A program made the position numbers and the translations under genes. The notes under the pieces are model-generated. The model was not told where the DNA came from and made no database searches. It saw only the letters and a program-made list of their open reading frames with translations. 64,000 nucleotides of DNA from Lucifuga dentata (Eukaryota > Chordata > Actinopteri > Ophidiiformes > Bythitidae). Within the stretch, counting starts at the first letter, position 1. Every line of letters begins with the position of its first letter. This document shows positions 60,322 through 64,000 of this stretch, in pieces. The stretch lies in contig VXCM01003434.1 in NCBI GenBank assembly GCA_014773175.1, positions 3,088 to 67,087 on the forward strand. The letters run 5' to 3'.

Positions 60322-62325
60322 CAAAATCACTTGCAACGAACAACCAAAATACTCCAAATTCTAGTCAAATCTTCTGGCAGCAACATTGTAAAAATCTATG
60401 AACCACAAAACTAGGGCTGTGAATCGATTAAAAAAATTAACTAATTAATCGCACAGTTTTCTGTAATTAATTGCAATTAATTGCAGAAACTTGTAATCAT
60501 TCTACATTGAATCACCAAATTAATGTAGATTTATTCCCTGTTTAAATCCGTTTTATCTGTTTTATTGAACTGTTTCTTTAGTTTGTCACAGAAACAACAG
60601 AAGAACGATTAATTTGATTATTTTATCTTAAAGCAGTAACTTTATTCTGTAATGGATTCATTTAACTTATTTTCATGATATACTGGTCCCAGATTCATAA
60701 ACCATAGCACACAATTTACCGCATCGCTATGCGCAAGTATCACAGTGTAACCATGTTCCTCATTCATAAATGCCTGTTAGCGACATATTTAGCCTTAAAG
60801 AGGCGTTACTGTGATATTTCCTGATTTACATGTGGCGATAGCTATTCATAAAACAAACCCACACGCTAAGATTAAGACCTGCTTCATTCTGCTGGTAAAT
60901 TTCAGCGGTATGAAATCTGGGCGACGTTTAAAACTGTATTCACCTCACATGTGTTAGTGATCAATAACTTTGATAAAGTCACTCAGCTGATCAGTCAGTT
61001 TTAAATGGTGAGTTTTGATCTGATATCTGAACACACACGTTCAGCTGTGATCTGTTCATTCACCGTACCTGTTATGCTGCACACGTCTGAGTTTGTTCAA
61101 GGGGAAGTTCATCTTATTTTGAAAAGACTGAATCCTGTTTGTGTTGCATTAGTTAGCGTTATCTTGAATGTATCACGTGCAGCAACTCAGCAAAGCTAAA
61201 GTGATGCTAAAAGGCTATGAAGTTCTTTTAGTAGTTTCTGTGTTTTTTGATGAATAAAGTTAAAATGACACACTGCTGAGAGACTGAGTTTGTCTGGTTT
61301 CAACAGGAGCCATCACTAACTTTTTAAAGCAGAACTTTGTATCTAAAAGGATGATCTTTATCCTCCATAATTAGCGTGAGCATATAACGGTTAGCCACAG
61401 GAAGTGGGGGAAAACGAAAACATTAGCATAACCTCAGAAACTGAAAACATGGATGCATTAATGGCCTTAATTTTTTAACGTGTTAAACAGCCCACGTTAA
61501 TTGCAAAAATAAATGCGTTAATTTTCCCAGCCCTAAACAAAACACTATCAGAGCTTCAAACTAGTACCAAAGAAATAGATTTAACCAACAGGAAGCAACC
61601 CTTGTGATGTCAAAAGGCAGAACAGGCATTTGCCTGGGGCCCCCAATAGCTATAAATATAAAATTATGTTTTGATATAATAGATATAAATCACCCTTTTA
61701 TTCTAACGTTGACTGTTAATTCCATAAATTTGGCCCAAAACCCAAGAATTTTTCCTGACAAATGAGACGATCGTCACAGGAAATGCAGATTTTTCCATCA
61801 TCTATATGTATATAAATTTAGCTAAAATTTACACTGTCTAAAAATAAAGGATCATGTACTCCTGTAATATGAAATGCCATCAGAAAACATTAAGAAATCA
61901 GATTTAGATGTTGGCTAACTTCCTGGATTTTTTTTTTTTTTTTTTTTTTAATTTTGATCCTGTCTAGATCACAAATTTAACTTTGAATATCAACAATATA
62001 TTTAGTTAGGAAAACGGGATACCGGGGGGTGCCTCAGGCCCTCAAATAACTAAGCCCACCCCTACTTGGTGACGGCAGTNGGATACCGGGGGGTGCCTCA
62101 GGCCCTCAAATAACTAAGCCCACCCCTACTTGGTGACGGCAGTAATACCTTTCCTCATGAAGCTCATGGCTCTCTCCGTGGTTTCCTGATCAGCCTGGCC
62201 CGTTGCATTGAGGTACCACAGGATGTAGATGTTTGGAGCAAAGTTGATCATGTTTTGCTCCCCACAGCCATAAGGCATCTTGATAAGAGACTCCAGGCCC
62301 TTGATGGACGGGCCGAGGATGTCAC
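44103..62325 (-). CDS. cd109: CD109 molecule, C-terminal part (11 exons, 5' end outside window)
   Basis: Gene-level span. CD109 is a GPI-anchored cell-surface thioester protein of the alpha-2-macroglobulin/C3 family and in mammals acts as a TGF-beta co-receptor. Eleven exons read from 62325 down to 44103: 62325-62149, 60235-60154, 57318-57087, 56068-55897, 54657-54467, 53714-53553, 51258-51190, 48861-48722, 47890-47734, 45131-45029, 44293-44103. All borders are AG/GT and all phases agree, giving 1,676 nt (about 557 residues plus stop). Landmarks in order: [16 protein letters not shown] thioester, alpha-helical TED exons, [48 protein letters not shown], then a Cys-rich stem and hydrophobic tail. 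The RRRR site, the VIHTELQGG motif and the tail argue for CD109 rather than A2M or C3. No in-frame stop or frameshift was found once assembly duplications are ignored. The N-terminal macroglobulin domains are upstream of the window. Orthology to one particular CD109 paralogue was not tested. Confidence 0.93.
44398..44965 (+). mobile_element. MITE family A, copy 7 (CD109 last intron)
   Basis: TTAAAGGACCATTCTGGCGA to GCCAGTATGATCCCTTAA. 568 bp, opposite in orientation to the gene. It fills most of the 735-bp intron between the last two exons. Confidence 0.82.
45029..45131 (-). CDS. cd109: CD109 exon, end of receptor-binding-type domain
   Basis: Encodes [20 protein letters not shown] then [14 protein letters not shown] plus one base. 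The A-T-V-x-I-Y-D-Y-Y-E-P ending is diagnostic for the family (human reads VSIVDYYEPR). Acceptor tttgcag|GTG, donor CCAC|gtaaga. Confidence 0.93.
45132..46225. other. CD109 intron: degenerate hAT-like DNA and assembly duplicates
   Basis: About 45330-45410 has GATATCAATTCTGAC...CGATTCCATTC, hAT-end-like. Two Ns (45954, 46164) are each flanked by copied 60-80 bp blocks. Confidence 0.45.
46226..46610 (+). repeat. Minisatellite, 18-bp unit, in CD109 intron
   Basis: About 20 imperfect units of GCTACTAGTGCTACTTAT. The long open frame through it (Y-A-T-S-A-T repeat) is a by-product of the repeat, not a gene. Confidence 0.9.
46622..47072 (+). mobile_element. Tigger/pogo-like MITE family C, copy 2 (CD109 intron)
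   Basis: CAGGCAGTCCCCGGGTTAC to (inverted) CAGCCAGTCCCTGACTTAC. Includes (AG)n-AATG-(TG)n-G7 at 46793-46846 as in copy 1. It abuts the minisatellite. Confidence 0.82.
47073..47733. other. CD109 intron, no further gene
   Basis: Begins with a hAT-end-like ATGAATCAATATCAGAATTG ... CCCCACCCTTAG segment (to about 47172). A (GGAT)n tract lies at 47600-47632. Confidence 0.45.
47734..47890 (-). CDS. cd109: CD109 exon, receptor-binding-type domain
   Basis: Encodes [20 protein letters not shown], then [20 protein letters not shown] and [24 protein letters not shown] and KVILYLDS are the family receptor-binding-domain motifs. The 61 bp at 47841-47901 is repeated at 47903-47963 after an N at 47902, and the copy contiguous with the donor half is used. 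Acceptor ctgcag|G, donor GACTCT|gtgagt. Confidence 0.92.
47891..48721. other. CD109 intron, AT-rich
   Basis: 47903-47963 is the duplicated exon block. Poly-A/(TTA)n at 48059-48105. The remainder is AT-rich with no element recognised. Confidence 0.5.
48722..48861 (-). CDS. cd109: CD109 exon with furin-type RRRR site
   Basis: Encodes [20 protein letters not shown], then [20 protein letters not shown] and PHLQICT. The RRRR followed by an acidic stretch aligns with the RRRR at which human CD109 is cut by furin into a large and a small fragment (established for the human protein). Phase 2 donor CACCAG|gtgagc. Confidence 0.92.
49330..49900 (-). repeat. Dispersed repeat family H, copy 2 (CD109 intron)
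   Basis: Reverse-complement of the 28-kb copy, but with only about one minisatellite unit (CTAACACTGTTAGCAGCTAA at about 49625) where that copy has about 580 bp. Confidence 0.7.
50319..50918. mobile_element. Non-autonomous hAT-type element with perfect 8-bp TSD (CD109 intron)
   Basis: TIRs CAGTGCTTAATTTG at both ends. Identical GTTAAAAT flanks at 50311-50318 and 50919-50926. Printed length 600 bp includes a duplicate block around the N at 50499. No transposase. Confidence 0.88.
51190..51258 (-). CDS. cd109: CD109 small exon
   Basis: 23 residues: [20 protein letters not shown] then LLQ. Its length, its full-codon borders on both sides and the V-x-A-x-G-x-G-x-A pattern correspond to the equivalent family segment (human NISANGFGFAICQL). 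Acceptor tttcag|ATT, donor TTACAG|gtacca. Confidence 0.9.
51416..51545 (+). mobile_element. MITE family A, copy 8 (right end only, CD109 intron)
   Basis: GGTAGGAAAAACATTTTTAA then the full right arm ending GGTCGGTATGGTCCTTTAA. A TG microsatellite follows at 51626-51655. Confidence 0.75.
51546..53552. other. CD109 intron with family F scraps and assembly duplicates
   Basis: 52845-52935 and 53255-53372 match the two ends of family F (GATGCATGTGAAAGTTTTAA; AGTGTAAATCCAGCCTAAG). The DNA between them is unrelated, so the copy is interrupted. Ns at 52515 and 53114 have duplicated flanks. Confidence 0.5.
53553..53714 (-). CDS. cd109: CD109 exon, start of CUB-like/MG region
   Basis: Encodes 54 residues from [12 protein letters not shown] to [11 protein letters not shown], matching the D-T-x-V-A-L-x-A-L-S start of the post-TED region in the family. 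It has a sequon NQTS. Its acceptor lies directly against a TC microsatellite (plus-strand GA repeat 53717-53808), so the polypyrimidine tract is simple sequence. Donor GAG|gtacgt. Confidence 0.92.
53717..53808 (+). repeat. GA-rich microsatellite against a CD109 splice acceptor
   Basis: (GA)n/(GACA)n tract ending in an N (53809) and a G run. On the gene strand it is the TC-rich tract immediately before the acceptor of the 53714-53553 exon. Confidence 0.9.
53888..54220 (+). repeat. GATAA-type minisatellite in CD109 intron
   Basis: Irregular tandem GATAAGATGAAATAA-like units over about 330 bp. Overlapping open frames rich in S-Y-F-I-L-S are repeat artefacts. Confidence 0.9.
54467..54657 (-). 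CDS. cd109: CD109 exon, end of thioester domain
   Basis: Encodes [20 protein letters not shown] through [19 protein letters not shown]. The SWQP and WLSRQR...GGYGSTQ motifs are family hallmarks (human CD109 reads WLSRQRNSLGGFASTQ). The acceptor is tgtag|AT and the donor ACACAG|gtgaga, ending on a full codon. Confidence 0.93.
54777..54925. repeat. Short inverted-repeat element in CD109 intron
   Basis: CACCTTGTTTTATGAATC and, inverted, CACCTTGTTTTATGAACC, with CGCCCTTAT / CACCCTTAT outside them. Arms of about 40 bp, centre about 60 bp. It ends where the Harbinger-like fragment starts. Confidence 0.65.
54926..55440 (+). mobile_element. Harbinger-type MADF fragment, copy 2 (CD109 intron)
   Basis: CTTTATACTTGACGGTG tip-like start. 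ATG at 55095 opens [36 protein letters not shown], a MADF domain with the N-S-W core kept. The frame continues to 55610 but soon loses similarity. On the strand opposite to CD109. Confidence 0.65.
55897..56068 (-). CDS. cd109: CD109 exon, thioester domain helices
   Basis: Encodes [20 protein letters not shown], then [20 protein letters not shown], then [17 protein letters not shown] plus one base. NYTL is an N-glycosylation sequon at a place where mammalian CD109 also reads NYTL. The acceptor ctctcag|ACT and donor GAGAG|gtgaaa are both canonical. Confidence 0.92.
56262..56992 (+). mobile_element. MITE family A, copy 9 with insertion (CD109 intron)
   Basis: TTAACAGGATCATACTGGCG to GCCGGTATGATCTGTTAA. 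About 170 bp of foreign DNA (about 56566-56738, starting TTATTCATTTGTTGTTTATT) interrupts the core GTTGGATTAGTTAAAT|...|CAATAAAGTAACTTC. Confidence 0.78.
57087..57318 (-). CDS. cd109: CD109 exon, thioester domain with catalytic-type His
   Basis: Encodes 77 residues from [15 protein letters not shown] to ALLEDEGFR. The [10 protein letters not shown] segment holds the His that aligns with the reactivity-determining His of complement C3/C4B (established for those proteins). The donor is TTCCGG|gtgagt. The first 51 bp of exon end plus the donor are repeated at 57017-57076 before an N at 57077. I treat that as an assembly duplicate and use the copy joined to the rest of the exon. Confidence 0.93.
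57640..58560. repeat. Teleost-type dispersed repeat with internal duplication (CD109 intron)
   Basis: GTTATAGCGCCCCCATCAGG at 57697 and the related TTATTACAGCACCACCATCA at 58137 begin two successive blocks of about 440 bp, each with CTACCAAGTTTGGT / CTGCTAAGTTTTGT and a GAGATA segment. I know the GTTATAGCGCCCCC...ACCAAGTTTGGT pattern as common in fish genomes. No element class assigned. Confidence 0.6.
58805..59110. repeat. Inverted/tandem repeat of CGTGGCCA units (CD109 intron)
   Basis: ATCGTGGCCATGTCTTATGA and ATCGTGGCCACATCTTATAA on one side. Inverted units ACATGGCCACGATTTAAGTA, CATATCCACGATTTAACTA and CGTGGCCATGATTTAAGTA on the other, around a poly-T loop. Unit about 45 bp. Confidence 0.75.
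59187..59748 (+). mobile_element. MITE family A, copy 10 (CD109 intron)
   Basis: TTAAAGGACCATAAAGCTCA to ATCACCGGTATGGTCCTTTAA (first and last tips of the arms). 562 bp, intact layout. Confidence 0.85.
60154..60235 (-). CDS. cd109: CD109 exon, thioester domain
   Basis: Encodes [19 protein letters not shown] then TDSSGSTW, a strongly conserved thioester-domain stretch of CD109 and A2M. The acceptor is atcag|GC and the donor is ACCTG|gtatgt. The split Trp codon (TG+G) is completed by the next exon. Confidence 0.93.
60272..60321 (+). repeat. (CA)n microsatellite just upstream of a CD109 exon
   Basis: About 23 CA units, ending about 35 bp before the 60235 acceptor on the gene strand. Confidence 0.95.
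60412..61535. mobile_element. Non-autonomous hAT-type element (CD109 intron)
   Basis: TIRs TAGGGCTGTGAATCGATTAA and (inverted) TAGGGCTGGGAAAATTAACG. Flanks CACAAAAC / AACAAAAC match at 7 of 8 bases. 1,124 bp. Only short open frames inside. Confidence 0.82.
62149..62325 (-). CDS. cd109: CD109 exon with thioester motif (first exon seen in window)
   Basis: Translates as [10 protein letters not shown]... through [18 protein letters not shown] to [14 protein letters not shown] is the internal Cys-Gln thioester site of the family. The exon starts after gatgaag (phase: two bases completing a Gly codon) and ends aaag|gtatta, leaving one base that joins the next exon as Gly. An N-glycosylation sequon (NAT) follows the thioester by about 20 residues. 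The preceding exon was not found between 62326 and 64000. Confidence 0.93.
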
Positions 62326-62400
62326 CTTCATCGCCATGGAAACAGACAAATCAGAAGAGCACAAATACCCGAGACAAACAAAAATTAGCCATAATCAACC

Positions 62401-62991
62401 TTAAAGGAGCATACCGGCGATTTTACATGTTTGAGCCAGATAAATACTACCTTCAAACACATAATGTTATTGCCAAGCATTTTCCAATAAATACTACTGG
62501 AGTGGTAAATATTAGATTTATTTTTCCTACCCTCCAGACTGCCACTGAGTTCAGTTCCTTTCAGAACACTATTAACATCAACTTGTAGAGACTTGAAACA
62601 TGACTGAGATAACAAATCCATCATAGCAAACCAAACGATGTTCTTATTTTTTTGTATTTAACTGATACAACATAGAGCTACAGGGAAAATGTATTCCTCC
62701 GCCAGGGAATATAGTCCCAGGAGAAGACAGCTTTTACCTAGCAATTAAAACGACCGTGCCTTCTACAGTCGTTCATAAGTGTTAGCAGGTGAAACATTGA
62801 ATTTTAAGGTGTATCACCTGAACATTTGATTTTGACAGATCAGAGGATTTAGCAAATTTAAAAATAAATAAATAAATAAATGAAAAAAACCCTCTCAATT
62901 TTTTTGTTTTTTTTGTAAAATGTTTGGGAGTAATGTAAAGTGTAGCATTTATTTGGCTCAAACATGCAAAATCACCGGTATGGTCCTTTAA
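62401..62991 (-). mobile_element. MITE family A, copy 11 (beside the thioester exon)
   Basis: TTAAAGGAGCATACCGGCGA to ATCACCGGTATGGTCCTTTAA. 591 bp, arms of about 73 bp. Same strand as the gene, 75 bp upstream of the thioester exon acceptor. Confidence 0.87.
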
Positions 62992-64000
62992 CGTTTGCAT
63001 TGTGCTGAATGAGCCTTGGACTGAAATACAGAAAGAATTAATTTAATTAAAGCAGTAATAGCACAATGGAGAAACACTCCATCAAAAGTCCTGCATTCAC
63101 ATTTTTATTTCAGCAAAAATAAAGAAGTATAAAAATAATAAAATAAATAAAACAGAAGCTGAAATATTTTACCGAAAGTTACGGCTAAAGAAAATGACAC
63201 TCGATTCTTGATTCTTCTACTCTTCTTTCAGGTCACATTTCTTTCCTTTTTGTTTTCATTTGCTTTACTTTTCTTTCATATTCTAGAAAAGAATAACCTT
63301 TCAATAATATGGGGAAAAAAATTCCGAAAAATATATATTTAAAAATAAAAAGCTAACATACTCTAAATTCCAGAAAGTTCCTCAATTCTCAAATATAATC
63401 TGGAGACAGAAAAATACTAGAAAATAGCATTTCATTCTAGAAACTCCATGTTTTTTTTAAACTTATTTTAAAGAAATCAAAAAATGTAGTTTTAGAAATA
63501 AATTGTAGAAATAATACTAATAATAATAGAATTAGATTTTTTCAGTGCAGCTTTTTAAGTGGGAAATGAAAGATGAATTTGATGAAAGAAATGACTGCAG
63601 AGGCTTAACGTGTCACATGTTCAGCATGTGAACCTGCATGTACAGGAAAGTATGACCTCACCTTCTCTGCATGTTGTGGTGCACATATGTGTTTCGTGTT
63701 GAAAGTCTGCACTTTTATATTATATATTTTATATTTTATATGGAGAAGTCCATATCAACATATTGCCCTCCATGTTTTTGACCATATGTGCTCCGTATTC
63801 AGTCTCTTACAATAAGAACATGGATCTAACTATGTTACATGTCGTGTCGGACATACCGTGTTTGATGTCTGGAAGCTTGTGTATGGAAAACTATGAGCTA
63901 GCTAGCACTGTGTGTGTGTGTGTCTGTACACCCTTTATACACATGATAGTGATAAATACTGACATGCTGAAGCCATGTCAGGACCATCAGGACACGTCAG
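62992..64000. other. CD109 intron continuing off the window
   Basis: AT-rich. I searched the minus strand for the exon that should precede GDILGPS and found no open, splice-bounded candidate. (TG)n at 63909-63924. Confidence 0.5.

Noticed and set aside
1..64000. CRISPR array, operon, rRNA or plasmid features
   Set aside because: Tandem repeats here are eukaryotic mini- and microsatellites without spacer structure; the DNA is vertebrate nuclear in character.

Overview
The window looks like a teleost fish nuclear genome. It is AT-rich, with sparse exons in long introns, many (TG/CA)n microsatellites, and a dense layer of short non-autonomous DNA transposons. It also holds decayed L2-like, L1-like and Penelope-like retroelements and PIF/Harbinger pieces coding for a MADF domain. 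No prokaryotic or organellar features are visible.

Right side, about 43.6-64 kb, minus strand: the 3' part of one protein-coding gene that I recognise as CD109, a GPI-anchored thioester protein of the alpha-2-macroglobulin/complement C3 family. Eleven consecutive coding exons (62325 down to 44103) join with consistent splice phases and GT/AG borders into about 557 C-terminal residues. They carry the GCGEQ thioester, the His of the VIHTELQGG motif, a tetra-Arg furin-type site, a C-x2-C-x3-C-x2-C cluster and a hydrophobic GPI-signal tail. The bait region and N-terminal macroglobulin domains lie beyond the right edge. The introns are packed with mobile elements: five copies of one long-TIR MITE, two hAT-type elements with 8-bp target-site duplications, a Tigger-like MITE, a Harbinger fragment, minisatellites and other dispersed repeats.

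Left side, 1-43.5 kb: no intact host gene could be supported. It holds six more copies of the same MITE, a CACTGTGCACACTGAG dispersed repeat, two Tigger/pogo-like MITEs, two palindromic MITEs, a hAT with a perfect TSD (11957-13055), a foldback-like element with tandemly repeated ends (25.0-25.8 kb), and a broken Harbinger MADF gene (18.4-20.2 kb). It also holds a broken C2H2 zinc-finger/SAMD3-like coding relic (20.9-22.0 kb), an L1-like fragment split by a Penelope-like insertion (34.2-35.4 kb), a 5'-truncated L2-like LINE (40.3-42.05 kb), and several tandem repeats.

Assembly quality matters here. There are 22 single N characters. Most are flanked on both sides by the same roughly 60-100 bp sequence, and the rest fall in homopolymers or simple repeats. 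These look like unmerged contig overlaps, and two of them duplicate part of a CD109 exon. I found no convincing new multi-gene system. The most useful leads are the high-copy MITE inside CD109, the foldback element with expanded termini, the zinc-finger/SAMD3-like relic, and the microsatellite that forms a CD109 splice-acceptor tract.
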